Shown: positions 38,558 through 49,064 of the stretch, in pieces
Position numbering within the stretch: the stretch's first letter is position 1
Layout of the letters: each line of letters starts with the position of its first letter
DNA from: Deltaproteobacteria bacterium
Lineage (GTDB): Bacteria > Desulfobacterota > Desulfuromonadia > Geobacterales > Pseudopelobacteraceae
DNA length: 64,000 nucleotides
Assembly: GCA_021780495.1 (NCBI GenBank)
Contig: JAJXYO010000037.1
Location: 54,282 to 118,281, forward strand
Direction of reading: 5' to 3'
Notes under the pieces: generated by a model
What the model was told of the DNA's origin: nothing
Database searches by the model: none
The model's input: the letters and a program-made list of their open reading frames with translations, nothing else
Translations under genes and position numbers: made by a program

Positions 38558-39838
38558 ATGCGGATACCGATAGGGTATAAATTCATCATCGGATTTATTG
38601 TGGTTGTTGCAGCGGTGGCCTTCTGTCCGAAGCTGGTTGCATCCCTGGGGTATTCGGCCGAATTCTCCGGCCTTCTGGCCTATGCGGTAGCCCTGACAGT
38701 GGGGCTGATCCTGGGCTGGCTTTTTTCAAAGAGTTTTACCGCAAATATCGGCCGGCTGACCGATTCGGCCGAATCCATCAGCCGGGGTGACCTGACCCGG
38801 AATGTCGCCTTGAAGACGTCGCACTTTCCCGACGAAACCCACGAACTGGCCGGGTTGATCAATGTCATGGTCCAGAACCTGCGCGACCTGGTCGGCCACA
38901 TCAAGAACACCTCGGGACAGCTCTCCGAATCGGCGCGCGAGATCAATTCGACTGCACTTGAGATCAACGCCTCGACCGAGGAGGTGGCCCAGGCGATCGA
39001 ATCGATCTCGCGCGGGGCCGAGACCCAGGCCGAGATGGTGGAGAAGAGCTCCCGGACGATCCGCGAGATGGCCATCTCCATCGATCTGGTCGCGGCCCGG
39101 GCCCGTGAGACGGCCAAGACCGCTCGCGAGACCAGCCTGACCGCCCAGAATGGCAGCAACCTGGCCAGCGACTCCCTGGAGCGCATGAAGGATTTCTTTG
39201 AGAATCAGGAGCTGATCGCCAGGCAGTTCGCCCTCTTCAACAGCAAGCTGCAAAAGGTGGGTAAAATTGCCGATTTCATCGGTGATGTGGCCCGTCAGAC
39301 CAATCTGCTGGCGCTGAATGCATCCATTGAGGCGGCCAGAGCCGGCGAATACGGCAAAGGCTTTGCGGTGGTGGCTGAAGAGGTGCGCAAGCTGGCCGAT
39401 GGTTCGGCCACGTCGGCCTCGGACATCAACGATATGATTGAAAATCTGCGGGAGGAAAGCCATCAGGTCCATGAAATCATTCTGGAAGGTTCGCGAACCA
39501 TCAAGGAAGGCAAAAAAAATATCGACGTGACCGCCAGCGCCTTTAAGGAAATTCTCTCGACCGTCCTGGAGACCGAGCGCAAGGCTACCAGTATCGCCGA
39601 TCTCTCGCAGATGCAGCTGGAAGGATCGGAAAAAATGGTCCAGGCGGTTGACGAGATCGCCAAGGTCGCTGATGACAACGCCGCCTCCACCGAGCAGGTC
39701 TCGGCCGCAACCGAGCAGCAACTGGCCGCCATGCAGGACATGGCCCTGGCTACCAAAGAGCTGACGCAACTGGCGGAGGAACTCCTGGCGGTGGTCGAAC
39801 ATTTCCAGGTTGCTGCGGCAGAACAGCATCAGGCATGA
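38558..39838 (+). CDS. Methyl-accepting chemotaxis protein without a periplasmic sensor
   Basis: 426 residues. Two closely spaced hydrophobic segments near the N-terminus (about residues 8-25 and 38-58) leave almost no periplasmic loop. They are followed by a HAMP-like region ([20 protein letters not shown]) and a long signalling coiled coil with the receptor tip [20 protein letters not shown]. The tip binds CheW and CheA. The ligand could be sensed in the membrane or cytoplasm. ATG at 38558 has GGAGGAG four bases ahead. It overlaps cheW by 4 bases. Confidence 0.9.
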   Translation: MRIPIGYKFIIGFIVVVAAVAFCPKLVASLGYSAEFSGLLAYAVALTVGLILGWLFSKSFTANIGRLTDSAESISRGDLTRNVALKTSHFPDETHELAGLINVMVQNLRDLVGHIKNTSGQLSESAREINSTALEINASTEEVAQAIESISRGAETQAEMVEKSSRTIREMAISIDLVAARARETAKTARETSLTAQNGSNLASDSLERMKDFFENQELIARQFALFNSKLQKVGKIADFIGDVARQTNLLALNASIEAARAGEYGKGFAVVAEEVRKLADGSATSASDINDMIENLREESHQVHEIILEGSRTIKEGKKNIDVTASAFKEILSTVLETERKATSIADLSQMQLEGSEKMVQAVDEIAKVADDNAASTEQVSAATEQQLAAMQDMALATKELTQLAEELLAVVEHFQVAAAEQHQA

Positions 39839-40260
39839 CCGAAGCGTGTCGAAAATACCTTGTTTTTACACTGGCCGGCCGGCGCTTCGCCTTTGATCTG
39901 GCCCAGGTGGCTGAGGTGGAAGAACAGCCGGTCACCTGGCCGATACCGATGGCCCCCCGTTGCTATCCCGGGGCAATGAACTTCCACGGCACCATCGTAG
40001 CCGTCATGGATCTGGCCCTGTTTCTCGGTCTTTCCGGCAGCCAGGTTCCTGAAAAGGTGATTGTCATCGATACCTGCATCGCGTCACTGGCCTTCCTGGT
40101 TGAGCAGGTCATCAGGATCGTATCCGTCAATCAGGCGGACATACAGGAAGGTACGGACGGGCCCTTTGCTACGGCGCAGGTCTACCTGCCGGATGGGGGG
40201 GCAACCCTGCTGGATGCGGCCGCCATTGCAGAGCGGGCCGGCGAGACAATCAACGCGTGA
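39835..40260 (+). CDS. cheW: CheW-type coupling protein
   Basis: 141 residues with the CheW fold: [58 protein letters not shown] and a C-terminal [13 protein letters not shown]. It bridges receptors and the CheA kinase. ATGA overlap with the receptor gene indicates translational coupling. putA begins 65 bases later on the same strand. Confidence 0.9.
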   Translation: MTEACRKYLVFTLAGRRFAFDLAQVAEVEEQPVTWPIPMAPRCYPGAMNFHGTIVAVMDLALFLGLSGSQVPEKVIVIDTCIASLAFLVEQVIRIVSVNQADIQEGTDGPFATAQVYLPDGGATLLDAAAIAERAGETINA

Positions 40261-40325
40261 TGGCGCCAGATTCCGGACCGCTCAAGACCCCGCTGTGTCG
40301 CATGGCGTTTCTACAAGGGGCAAAC

Positions 40326-43300
40326 ATGGTCAACGCAGCTCTCAATCAGAGGATTATCGTTCGCGGCACGGAGCTTTTCAGCAGCATTTCCGGCGAGACG
40401 CCGTCACTCTTCAACAAGGGGGACTGGATCGGCAAGGTGTTGGACTGGAGCATGCAGAACGAGCAATTCAAGATCCAGATGTTCCGCTTTATCGACGCCT
40501 TCCCGTCCTTGACCACGAGCGCGCAGCTCACCGACCACATCCGTGAATATTTTGGCGAAGAAAAGGATCTGCCGCCGGTACTCGTGAAAGGGGCCAAGAT
40601 CGCGAGCAGGCTCGGTTCTCTGGGCGGGGCCGTGCTCAACAGATTCATTTCAGCCAACGTCCAGGAGGTGGCCAGGCAGTTTATCGTCGGCGAGAACGCC
40701 ACGGATGCGATCAAAAACATTGCAGCGCTGCGCCGGGAGGGTTTTGCCGCGGTGGTCGATGTCTTGGGCGAGGCGACGCTCAGTGCCGAAGATGCCGAGC
40801 AATATGTCAGCACCTATCTGGAGCTGCTGGAGAGCCTCACAACGGAACAGGCGGGCTGGCAGGGTCTGCCCGGCGCAGGCGGCGACCCGCAGCTGGATTG
40901 GGGACACGCCCCGCGGATACAGGTGGCCGTAAAGCCGACCGCCGTCTATGCCCTGGCCAATCCCCAGGATTTCGAAGGTTCGGTGCAGGCCATACTGCAG
41001 CAGCTGCGCCGCATCGCTGCCAAGGTTGTTGAGATGGGCGCTTTCCTCTGCATCGATATGGAGTCGTACCGCCACAAGGATATCACCATCGAGCTGTACC
41101 GCCGCCTGAAGCTGGAATATCGCGATTACCCGCACATCGGTATTGCCCTGCAGTCCTATCTGAAGGACACGGATCAGGACCTGCACAACCTCCTGGTCTG
41201 GGCCAGGGAGCAGCATACGCAGATCTCGGTGCGTCTGGTAAAGGGCGCTTACTGGGACTATGAGAATGTCAAGGCCAGGCAGAACGGTTGGCCGGTCCCG
41301 GTCTGGATGATCAAGGCCGAGTGCGATGCCGCCTTTGAGCGCCAGTCGCGCATGATTCTCGAAAACCACCCAATCTGTCACTTTGCCTGTGCCTCCCACA
41401 ATATCCGATCGATCTCGGCTGTCATGGAGCTGGCCCAGGAGCTGCAGGTACCTGCAGCGCGCTATGAATTCCAGATGCTGTACGGTATGGCCGAACCGGT
41501 TCGCAAAGGCATCCTCAAGGTTGCCGGCCGCATCCGCCTGTACTGTCCCTATGGCGATATGGTGCCCGGCATGGGCTATCTGGTCCGCCGCCTGCTGGAG
41601 AACACCTCCAACGAATCCTTCCTGCGCCAGAGTTTTGCCGATGAAGTCCGGATGGAACGTCTGCTGGAGGACCCGGCTGTAACGGCCGAACGCCAGCGCA
41701 GTGCCCACTCTTCGCCAGCGCAGGAAACAGACCTCGCTCCCGATGGCCTGCCGCGCTTTGTCAACGAAGCAATGGTCGATTTCACGCGCGCCGACCAGCG
41801 CGCCGCCTTCCCCCTCGCGATTGCCAAGGTCCGCTCGCAGCTGGGCCGCAGCTACCCGCTCTACATCGCCGGCCGGGAGATCATCACACCCGACAGCCGT
41901 ACCTCTGTAAATCCCGCCAACCCAGGCGAGGTGCTGGGCATGATCAGCCAGGCCGGAACCGCCGAGGTCACCCAGGCCATCGCCGCAGCCAGCAAGGCCT
42001 TTCCCGTCTGGCGCGACACCAGTCCCCGCGAGCGGGCACAGTTTCTGCTGAACGGTGCCATAGCGGCCCGCCGGCGCATCTTCGAACTGGCCGCCTGGCA
42101 GGTGCTGGAGATCGGCAAACAGTGGGACCAGGCCTATGCCGACATCAGCGAGGCCATCGATTTTCTTGAATATTACGCCCGCGAGATGATCCGTTATGGC
42201 GCGCCGCGCCGTACCGGACACGTGCCGGGCGAGGTCAATCACTTTTTCTACGAGCCCAAGGGGGTTGCAGCGATTATCGCGCCCTGGAACTTCCCTCTGG
42301 CCATCAGCATGGGTATGGCCTCGGCGGCCATTGTCGCCGGCAACCCGGTAGTCTTTAAACCCTCCAACCTCACCGGCATCATCGGCTGGCAGCTGGTGGA
42401 GATCTTCCGGGAGGCCGGGCTGCCGGAAGGAGTACTCAACTACATCCCCGGCCAGGGCGCAATCATCGGCGATTTGATGGTCGATCATCCCGATGTCGCG
42501 CTGATCGCCTTCACCGGTTCGCTGGAAACCGGCCTGCGCATCATCGAACGGGCCGCCAGGGTGCATCCCGGCCAGGCCGGTATCAAAAAGGTCATCGCCG
42601 AAATGGGGGGCAAGAACGCCATCATCATCGATGACGATGCCGATCTGGACGAAGCGCTGCCACATGTGCTCTATTCGGCCTTTGGCTTCCAGGGGCAGAA
42701 ATGTTCGGCCTGTTCGCGCGTGATTGTGCTGGATGCGGTCTACGACAGGTTTGTCGACCGGTTGGTCAAGGCGGCCAAGGTCTATCAGCTGGGACCGGCC
42801 GAAGATCCCCGCTATAGCATGGGTGCCGTATCGGACGCGACTGCCCGCAAGCGTATTCTGGACTATATCGAGATTGGAACACAGGAGGGCAAACTGCTCT
42901 ACTCCAGCCCGGTTCCGGACGGAGAGGGCTACTGGGTGCCGTTGACGATCATCGGAGGTATCACTCCCAAACATCGCATCGCCCAGGAGGAGATCTTCGG
43001 CCCGGTGCTGGCGATCATGCGGGCCGCTGACTTCGATCAGGCCATCGCCTGGGCCAATGCCACCCCTTTCGCCCTGACCGGCGGTATCTTCAGCCGCAGT
43101 CCCCGGCACCTGGAACGGGCTCGGCGTGAATTCCGCGTCGGCAACCTGTATATCAACCGCAACAACACCGGCGCCATGGTTGAGCGTCAGCCCTTTGGCG
43201 GCTCACGCATGTCCGGCACCGGCACCAAGGCCGGGGGGGCTGATTACCTGTTGCATTTCATGGATCCGCGGGTGATTACCGAGAATACCCTGCGGCGGGG

Positions 43301-43367
43301 ATTCGCGCCGTCGCAAGAGGATGATGACGAGGTGCCCAAGGCTCACAGGATGCACGAGTTTGCTTGA
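40326..43367 (+). CDS. putA: Bifunctional proline dehydrogenase / delta-1-pyrroline-5-carboxylate dehydrogenase
   Basis: Oxidises proline to glutamate in two steps. Of 1,013 residues, about 60-430 form the FAD-dependent proline dehydrogenase barrel (DMESYRHKDITIELYRRL, VRLVKGAYWDYENVKAR). About 500-990 form the aldehyde dehydrogenase with APWNFPLAISMG, FTGSLETG, AEMGGKNAIIIDDDADLDEA and catalytic Cys in GFQGQKCSACSR. It lacks the N-terminal ribbon-helix-helix domain of enterobacterial PutA, so it is not a self-repressor. ATG at 40326 has AAGGGG five bases ahead; an in-frame ATG at 40257 is less likely. A strong terminator follows. Confidence 0.93.
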   Translation: MVNAALNQRIIVRGTELFSSISGETPSLFNKGDWIGKVLDWSMQNEQFKIQMFRFIDAFPSLTTSAQLTDHIREYFGEEKDLPPVLVKGAKIASRLGSLGGAVLNRFISANVQEVARQFIVGENATDAIKNIAALRREGFAAVVDVLGEATLSAEDAEQYVSTYLELLESLTTEQAGWQGLPGAGGDPQLDWGHAPRIQVAVKPTAVYALANPQDFEGSVQAILQQLRRIAAKVVEMGAFLCIDMESYRHKDITIELYRRLKLEYRDYPHIGIALQSYLKDTDQDLHNLLVWAREQHTQISVRLVKGAYWDYENVKARQNGWPVPVWMIKAECDAAFERQSRMILENHPICHFACASHNIRSISAVMELAQELQVPAARYEFQMLYGMAEPVRKGILKVAGRIRLYCPYGDMVPGMGYLVRRLLENTSNESFLRQSFADEVRMERLLEDPAVTAERQRSAHSSPAQETDLAPDGLPRFVNEAMVDFTRADQRAAFPLAIAKVRSQLGRSYPLYIAGREIITPDSRTSVNPANPGEVLGMISQAGTAEVTQAIAAASKAFPVWRDTSPRERAQFLLNGAIAARRRIFELAAWQVLEIGKQWDQAYADISEAIDFLEYYAREMIRYGAPRRTGHVPGEVNHFFYEPKGVAAIIAPWNFPLAISMGMASAAIVAGNPVVFKPSNLTGIIGWQLVEIFREAGLPEGVLNYIPGQGAIIGDLMVDHPDVALIAFTGSLETGLRIIERAARVHPGQAGIKKVIAEMGGKNAIIIDDDADLDEALPHVLYSAFGFQGQKCSACSRVIVLDAVYDRFVDRLVKAAKVYQLGPAEDPRYSMGAVSDATARKRILDYIEIGTQEGKLLYSSPVPDGEGYWVPLTIIGGITPKHRIAQEEIFGPVLAIMRAADFDQAIAWANATPFALTGGIFSRSPRHLERARREFRVGNLYINRNNTGAMVERQPFGGSRMSGTGTKAGGADYLLHFMDPRVITENTLRRGFAPSQEDDDEVPKAHRMHEFA

Positions 43368-43384
43368 GGCGTATTTATAGATAA

Positions 43385-43416
43385 AAAAAGGCCGCATCCG
43401 AAGACGCGGCCTTTTT
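43385..43416. terminator. Bidirectional terminator between putA and the Lys/Ala-rich gene
   Basis: Perfect 11-bp stem AAAAAGGCCGC / GCGGCCTTTTT with a 10-base loop, with A and T runs on the two sides. It can stop putA (plus strand) and the convergent minus-strand gene ending at 43436. Confidence 0.9.
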
Positions 43417-43435
43417 GTGTTCGATGAAAAAAGAA

Positions 43436-43678
43436 TTACTTGGCAGCAGGAGCTTCTGCAGGTGCTGCTTCTTTCTTAACTGCTTTCTTAGCTACTTTCT
43501 TTGCTTTCTTTACTTTTTTGGCTTTCTTTACGTGTTTAACATGTTTAACTTCTTTTTTTACTTCAGCTGCCGGAGCGGCTGCAGGAGCAGCAGGCTTAGC
43601 TGCGTCGGCAGCGAAAACAACTGCGGAAAAAGATACTGCTACGAGGGTTGCGATAATGCTGGCGATGATTTTTTTCAT
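43436..43678 (-). CDS. Small secreted Lys/Ala-rich protein
   Basis: 80 residues; no family assigned. The N-terminus MKKIIASIIATLVAVSFSAV with FAADA is a clear Sec signal peptide. The mature part, about 55 residues, is an Ala-Pro stretch, then a Lys/Val/His block (KHVKHVKKAKKVKKAKKV) and again an Ala-Pro-Glu end, so it is very basic and low in complexity. Such proteins are known among deltaproteobacteria without clear function. ATG at 43678 has GGAGG eight bases ahead. It is monocistronic, with the shared terminator at its end. Confidence 0.75.
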   Translation of the reverse strand: MKKIIASIIATLVAVSFSAVVFAADAAKPAAPAAAPAAEVKKEVKHVKHVKKAKKVKKAKKVAKKAVKKEAAPAEAPAAK

Positions 43679-43969
43679 GGTTCTTTCCTCCAAATAGGAT
43701 GTAGTTGCTGATAGTATTGCAGGGCGCGTGCCAATAGTGGAAGCAAATTGCAACATACCGATACATAAGCATTATTATCATTTGAGCGAACAACCTGATC
43801 GGCATTACCACGTACAGACATACCTTATATGAGGTGGGCTCTGCCGCTTCAGAGTGATTCGAGGCAGTCCGTGTGGTATCGGCGATGGCTTTGTGATTGC
43901 CATCATAAAATTTTGTGGGTAAAACGTAGGGCACGCGGCGCAATAAACTCGCAATACAGGAGCAGGGTA

Positions 43970-45178
43970 ATGGAACAGAGTGACATGTGGGTCGTCGGAC
44001 CGGAATCCGTCAGGATGATGGAGCTTGGCCACCCATGGATCGTCGCTGACGGCTACACGCGGCGCTGGCCGACGGGTAAGCCGGGGCAGATAGTTGCTCT
44101 GAGCGACGACAAGGGACGTTTTCTCGCCTCAGCCCTGCTAGATCCGCAGGATCGAATCGTGGCACGGGTGCTGGCGCGCCGGCGGATGCAACTTGATCGG
44201 GCCTGGCTGACAGCGCGCTTTCAGGCGGCCATTGATCTGCGCCGCGTCCATGCCGAACTTGGCGATACGGATGCCTACCGGCTGGTGAACGGCGAGGGCG
44301 ACGGACTGCCGGGCTTGACGGTCGATCGTTATGGTGACTACCTGATGGTGCAGGCCTACTGCTCCGGCTGGCAGGTGCACCTGAAGCTGGTGACGCAGGT
44401 ACTGCAGGAACTGCTGCCGCCGCTGGGTATCTATGAGAAGAGCCGTCCCCAGAAGACCCGTGAACTGGAAGCCGTCAGTGACAGCAAGCGTTACGGGCGG
44501 TTGCTGACTGGTATTCCGGCGCCGCATCTGCTGGAGGTGCGGGAAAACGGTCTGACCTTTCTGGTCAGTCTGGAGCAGGGCTTGAATACCGGCCTGTTTC
44601 TGGATCAGCGCCGCAATCGGCGCGACCTGATGACGCGCACCAGGGGCCAGCGGGTCCTGAACCTGTTTGCCTATACGGGTGCCTTCTCGGTTGCGGCCGC
44701 TGCCACTGGAGCCGGTCTGGTAACCAGCGTGGACGCCTCGCCTGGCTATACCGACTGGGCCAAGGCCAACTTTGCCGCCAACCGTCTCAACCCCAAGCGC
44801 CATGAATTCATCGTGGGTGATTGCCTGAAGGTACTGGCCGACCTGGCCCGTCAGAAAAAGGTGTATGACATCATCCTGATGGATCCGCCCTCGTTCTCCA
44901 CAACCGCCAAGAGCCGCTTCACCACCCGCGGCGGTACGTCCGATATCGTAGCGGCAGCGCTGCCGCTCCTGGCCGACACGGGGCTGATGGTCACCTCCTC
45001 CAACCACCAGAAGGTCGATGTGGCCGATTACCTCAAGGAGCTGCGCCGCGGGGCGCTCCAAGCCGGCAGTGATCTGCAGGTGATCTCCCTGTACGGCCAA
45101 CCGGAGGATTTCCCCTACCCGGTCACCTTCCCCGAGGGGCGCTATCTGAAATACGCGGTCTGTGTGAAAATGGCTTGA
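43970..45178 (+). CDS. rlmI: RlmI-type rRNA (cytosine-C5) methyltransferase
   Basis: 402 residues with an N-terminal PUA-like domain (GHPWIVADGYTRRWPTGKPG) and a class I SAM methyltransferase domain. GLFLDQRRNRRDLM, VLNLFAYTGAFSVAAAATGA and ILMDPPSFSTTAKSRF are typical of RlmI, which makes m5C1962 in 23S rRNA; TSSNHQKVD is the second Cys-region equivalent. The ATG at 43970 follows GGAG. The exact rRNA target is inferred from the family and not seen here. A strong terminator follows the stop. Confidence 0.82.
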   Translation: MEQSDMWVVGPESVRMMELGHPWIVADGYTRRWPTGKPGQIVALSDDKGRFLASALLDPQDRIVARVLARRRMQLDRAWLTARFQAAIDLRRVHAELGDTDAYRLVNGEGDGLPGLTVDRYGDYLMVQAYCSGWQVHLKLVTQVLQELLPPLGIYEKSRPQKTRELEAVSDSKRYGRLLTGIPAPHLLEVRENGLTFLVSLEQGLNTGLFLDQRRNRRDLMTRTRGQRVLNLFAYTGAFSVAAAATGAGLVTSVDASPGYTDWAKANFAANRLNPKRHEFIVGDCLKVLADLARQKKVYDIILMDPPSFSTTAKSRFTTRGGTSDIVAAALPLLADTGLMVTSSNHQKVDVADYLKELRRGALQAGSDLQVISLYGQPEDFPYPVTFPEGRYLKYAVCVKMA

Positions 45179-45205
45179 ATATGTGCTGCAACAGCATTTC
45201 CGCAA

Positions 45206-45240
45206 AACAAAAAGCGCTCCGTTTTGGAGCGCTTTTTGTT
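45206..45240. terminator. Bidirectional terminator between rlmI and asd
   Basis: Perfect 15-bp inverted repeat AACAAAAAGCGCTCC / GGAGCGCTTTTTGTT around the loop GTTTT, placed between convergent genes. A and T runs make it usable in both directions. Confidence 0.93.
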
Positions 45241-45261
45241 AAACGAGCATATTTCAGACTA

Positions 45262-46359
45262 TTACTTATCCGTCAGGATCCGCATCATGCGCCTGAGCGG
45301 CTCCGCCGCGCCCCACAGAAGCTGGTCGCCGCAGGTAAAGGCCGACAGGTACTGGGGGCCCATTTTCATCTTGCGCAGCCTGCCGACCGGAACGGTCAAG
45401 GTGCCGGAGACGGCGGCCGGAGTCAGGCCGGCCAGGGTCTCGGCCTTGGTGTTGGGGATCAATTTGGCCCACTGGTTGTCATTCTTGATCAGGTTTTCGA
45501 TATCGGCAATCGGCACATCCTTGTTCAGCTTGATGGTCAGGGCCTGGCTATGGCAGCGCATGGCGCCGACGCGGACGCAGATGCCGTCCACCGGGATCGG
45601 ATTCACGGTACCGAGGATCTTGTTGGTCTCGGCAAAACCCTTCCACTCTTCACGGCTCTGTCCATCCTCCACCTCGCGGTCGATCCAGGGCAGTACGTTG
45701 CCGGCCAGCGGAAAACCGAATTCCTTGGTCGGCATGGAGCCGTCGCGCAGTGCGGAGGTTACTTTCTGATCGATTTCCAGGATGGCGGAACCAAGGGTTT
45801 TCAGTTCTTCAGCCACGGTGTGGTTCAGCACACCCATCTGGGACAGCAGCTCGCGCATGTTGGGAGCACCGGCACCGGAGGCGGCCTGGTAGGTCATGGA
45901 TGAGATCCACTCGATCAGCCCGGCCCGGAACAGGCCGCCCAGCCCCATCAGCATCAGACTGACGGTGCAGTTGCCGCCGATGAAATCCTTCTGGCCATTG
46001 GCCAGGGCCTTGTCGATGACATTACGGTTGACCGGATCGAGTATGATGACGGCGTTGTTCTCCATGCGCAGGGTGCTGGCCGCATCGATCCAATAGCCGT
46101 TCCAGCCTTGCTTGCGCAGCTCCGGATGGATCGCCTTGGTGTAGTCGCCGCCCTGGCAGGTGATGATAATGTCGAGTTTCTTCAACTCGGCGATGTCATC
46201 GGCATTTTTCAGGGTGCCGGCATTCAGGGGGGCGGCCTGCCCGGCCTGGGAGGTGGAGAAAAAAACCGGCTCGATTCCTGCGAAATCGTTCTCCTCCAGC
46301 ATCCGCTGCATGAGAACTGAACCAACCATACCGCGCCATCCGACCATTCCGACTTTCAT
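45262..46359 (-). CDS. asd: Aspartate-semialdehyde dehydrogenase
   Basis: NADPH enzyme that makes aspartate semialdehyde for lysine/diaminopimelate, threonine and methionine. The 365 residues begin [19 protein letters not shown] (Rossmann motif) and carry the catalytic Cys in [18 protein letters not shown], plus [16 protein letters not shown] with the catalytic His. The sequence is of the gammaproteobacterial (E. coli-like) Asd type. It lies 32 bases downstream of leuB. Confidence 0.95.
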   Translation of the reverse strand: MKVGMVGWRGMVGSVLMQRMLEENDFAGIEPVFFSTSQAGQAAPLNAGTLKNADDIAELKKLDIIITCQGGDYTKAIHPELRKQGWNGYWIDAASTLRMENNAVIILDPVNRNVIDKALANGQKDFIGGNCTVSLMLMGLGGLFRAGLIEWISSMTYQAASGAGAPNMRELLSQMGVLNHTVAEELKTLGSAILEIDQKVTSALRDGSMPTKEFGFPLAGNVLPWIDREVEDGQSREEWKGFAETNKILGTVNPIPVDGICVRVGAMRCHSQALTIKLNKDVPIADIENLIKNDNQWAKLIPNTKAETLAGLTPAAVSGTLTVPVGRLRKMKMGPQYLSAFTCGDQLLWGAAEPLRRMMRILTDK

Positions 46360-46391
46360 GTGTCTATTCCTTTTCTTGAGTGAGGTTGTAG

Positions 46392-47480
46392 TTACAGAGC
46401 AGCAATAATCGCGTCGCCCATCTCCTTGGTAGTAACCAGTTTTTCACCCGGTTTGTCCTGATAGATGTCGCGGGTGCGAACGCCCTGATCGAGTACCTTG
46501 GCCACGGCGTTGTCGATGGCCTCGGCCGCTTCCAGCATTCCGAAGGAAAACTTGAGCATCATGCCGGCCGAGAGGATCTGGGCGATCGGATTGGCGATGC
46601 CCTGGCCGGCAATATCCGGAGCCGAACCGCCGGAGGGTTCGTACATGCCGAAACTCCCTTCCGCCAGTGAGGCGGATGGCAGCATGCCCAGCGAACCGGT
46701 CAACATGGCTGCCTCATCGGAGAGGATGTCGCCGAACATGTTCTCAGCCAGAATGACGTCAAACTGTTTGGGCCACTTGACCAGCTGCATGGCTGCGTTG
46801 TCGACGTACATGTGGGACAGCTCGACGTCGGGGTATTCCTTGGCGATTCCGGTTACCACCTCGCGCCAGAGTACGGAGGAGGAAAGCACATTGGCCTTGT
46901 CGATAGAGCAGACCTTCTTGCTGCGCTTGCGGGCCGCCTGGAAGGCGACATGGGTGATGCGTTCGATTTCGGGTACGGAGTAGCGCAAGGTGTCGATGCC
47001 GATCCTGCTACGTCCCTCACCTTCGATGCCCTTGGGCTGGGAAAAATAGATCCCGCCGGTTAGTTCGCGAACCACCAGCACATTGAAGCCGCCGTCGATG
47101 ACCTCTTCCTTGAGCGATGAGGCACCGGTCAGCGACGGAAAGATGATGGCCGGCCGCAGGTTGGCATAGAGACCGAAGATCTTGCGCAGCGGCAGAAGGG
47201 CGCCACGCTCGGGCTGTTCGTCCGGCGGCAGGGTCTCCCATTTGGGACCACCGACAGAGCCGAACAGGATGGCATCACTGGCCTTGCAGATGTTGACGGT
47301 CGTCTCCGGCAGGGCCTTGCCCTCGTTGTCGATACCGGCGCCACCCACGTTGGCATGGGTCCGTTCGAACATCACATCATACTTTGCCTCGACCGCATCC
47401 AGCACCCGCAGTGCCTCGGCCATAACCTCTGGTCCGATGCCGTCGCCCGGCAGAACCGCTACCTTGAATGTCTGTGCCAT
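46392..47480 (-). CDS. leuB: 3-isopropylmalate dehydrogenase
   Basis: NAD-dependent oxidative decarboxylation step of leucine synthesis. The 362 residues have [15 protein letters not shown], the substrate Arg segment [31 protein letters not shown] (catalytic Lys) and [21 protein letters not shown] at 47480 has GGGGGA five bases upstream and gives the common start [12 protein letters not shown]; an ATG 12 bases earlier and longer frames are less likely. Co-transcription with asd is likely. Confidence 0.95.
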   Translation of the reverse strand: MAQTFKVAVLPGDGIGPEVMAEALRVLDAVEAKYDVMFERTHANVGGAGIDNEGKALPETTVNICKASDAILFGSVGGPKWETLPPDEQPERGALLPLRKIFGLYANLRPAIIFPSLTGASSLKEEVIDGGFNVLVVRELTGGIYFSQPKGIEGEGRSRIGIDTLRYSVPEIERITHVAFQAARKRSKKVCSIDKANVLSSSVLWREVVTGIAKEYPDVELSHMYVDNAAMQLVKWPKQFDVILAENMFGDILSDEAAMLTGSLGMLPSASLAEGSFGMYEPSGGSAPDIAGQGIANPIAQILSAGMMLKFSFGMLEAAEAIDNAVAKVLDQGVRTRDIYQDKPGEKLVTTKEMGDAIIAAL

Positions 47481-47565
47481 TGTTTCCCCCATAAAATTAC
47501 CACTGTAGATTGGATATACTAATTTTCCTCGACAACCATTGTCAACAAAAAGAACGGAACGAAAA

Positions 47566-47607
47566 AACACAAGCCGGGGCAGTTGTGCAACCGCCCCGGC
47601 TTGTGTT
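47566..47607 (-). terminator. Terminator of metK
   Basis: A perfect 15-bp stem (AACACAAGCCGGGGC at 47566-47580 and its complement at 47593-47607) with a 12-base loop. On the minus strand it is followed by GTTTTTTCG, a T tract right for ending metK transcription before leuB. Confidence 0.92.
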
Positions 47608-47651
47608 CATCCCGTCAATCCGGATGTATGGAAGCCTGTGCGGCTGAGGCG

Positions 47652-48818
47652 CTAGATGCCGGCCTTCGTCTTAAGGATGGCAGCCTTGTCGGTCCTCTCC
47701 CAGGTGAATTCCGGCAGCTCGCGGCCAAAGTGGCCGTAAGCGGCGGTCTTCTGGTAGATCGGCCGGAGCAGGTCGAGCTGTTCCGTAATGGCGGCCGGAC
47801 GCATGTCGAACACATCGCGGACCAGCTCGGCCAGACGGTCTTCACTGACCTTGCCGGTGCCGAAACTGTTGACGTTGATCGAAACCGGCTGGGCGACACC
47901 GATGGCATAGGCCACCTGCACTTCGCAACGGTCGCACAGGCCTGCGGCCACCAGGTTCTTGGCTACGTAACGACCCATGTAGGCCGCCGAGCGGTCGACC
48001 TTGGAGGGGTCCTTGCCGGAGAAAGCGCCGCCGCCGTGACGTCCCATGCCGCCGTAGGTGTCAACGATGATCTTGCGGCCGGTCAGACCACAGTCTCCCA
48101 TCGGGCCGCCTACTACAAAACGGCCGGTGGGATTGATAAAGTAACGGGTGTTCGCATCAAGCAGATGAGCAGGGATGACGGCCCTGACGACTTTATCTAT
48201 AACATGCTTTTCAATCTCGGCGTGTGTGACATCCGGGGTGTGCTGGGTGGAGATGACGACCGTGTCGATACGCACCGGATTGCCGTCGATATATTCCACG
48301 GAAACCTGTGATTTGGAATCGGGACGCAGGAAGTGCAATTCACCTGATTTGCGCACCTCGGAGAGCTTGGCTACCAGCTGGTGGGCGAGCTGGATCGGCA
48401 TCGGCATCAGCTCCGGGGTCTCGGTGCAGGCATAGCCGAACATCAGCCCCTGGTCGCCGGCGCCCTGCTCCTTGTGCAGTCCCTCACCCTCTGAAACGCC
48501 TTGAGAGATATCAGGAGACTGACGATCGACAGACACCAGAACAGCGCAGGTATCGGCATCAAAGCCCATCTCGGAATCTGTGTAACCGATCTCCTTGATC
48601 GTCTTGCGGACGATTTCAGGGTAGTTAATGACCGCGTTGGTGGTAATTTCACCGGCGATGACGGCCATTCCTGTTGTTACCATGGTCTCACAGGCTACGC
48701 GGGCCTTGGGATCCTGAGCCAGGATCGCGTCCAGGATGGCATCGGAAACCTGATCGGCAACCTTGTCGGGATGCCCTTCGGATACGGATTCTGATGTGAA
48801 GATAAATTTCTCTGCCAT
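47652..48818 (-). CDS. metK: S-adenosylmethionine synthetase
   Basis: Makes SAM from methionine and ATP. The 388 residues contain [32 protein letters not shown], the P-loop-like [19 protein letters not shown] and [17 protein letters not shown] at the end. ATG at 48818 ([11 protein letters not shown]) is the family start; AGGAG lies about 12 bases upstream, a rather long spacing. A short inverted repeat lies about 70 bases upstream, and mtnP, which recycles the SAM by-product MTA, is divergent. Confidence 0.96.
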   Translation of the reverse strand: MAEKFIFTSESVSEGHPDKVADQVSDAILDAILAQDPKARVACETMVTTGMAVIAGEITTNAVINYPEIVRKTIKEIGYTDSEMGFDADTCAVLVSVDRQSPDISQGVSEGEGLHKEQGAGDQGLMFGYACTETPELMPMPIQLAHQLVAKLSEVRKSGELHFLRPDSKSQVSVEYIDGNPVRIDTVVISTQHTPDVTHAEIEKHVIDKVVRAVIPAHLLDANTRYFINPTGRFVVGGPMGDCGLTGRKIIVDTYGGMGRHGGGAFSGKDPSKVDRSAAYMGRYVAKNLVAAGLCDRCEVQVAYAIGVAQPVSINVNSFGTGKVSEDRLAELVRDVFDMRPAAITEQLDLLRPIYQKTAAYGHFGRELPEFTWERTDKAAILKTKAGI

Positions 48819-48886
48819 GATTGGTAATGCTCCTCTCGTGTATGTAACAATGAAAAGTGTGCGGCAAGTTTGAATCATTAAATTTA

Positions 48887-48900
48887 TAGACAGGTGTCTA
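48887..48900. promoter_or_regulatory. Inverted repeat upstream of metK, possible operator
   Basis: TAGACAGGTGTCTA: two 6-base arms around GG, 69 bases upstream of the metK ATG and about 165 bases upstream of mtnP. The size and place suit a repressor site for SAM-related genes, for example one of the ArsR-type SahR regulators, but this assignment is a guess from context. Confidence 0.35.
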
Positions 48901-49064
48901 ATTTGTCAAGCAAAGATAGCTTTGTTCAAGGCATGGCCTGTATTGAATCCGTGAATGCGGTTTTGACGCACAATCCGGAAAAAATAACGATTGAAGTTTG
49001 AGATCAATACCCGTAAAGTTACCGGTGCTTTCAGCATTGTGGCACCTCGTGAAGGAGAGTAGAT

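Noticed and set aside
40650..43109. 819-codon open frame antisense to putA
   Set aside because: Shadow of the strongly biased putA coding strand; no recognisable motif and no ribosome binding site.
48819..49064. SAM or SAH riboswitch upstream of metK or mtnP
   Set aside because: No conserved riboswitch core or terminator-like fold could be recognised by eye.
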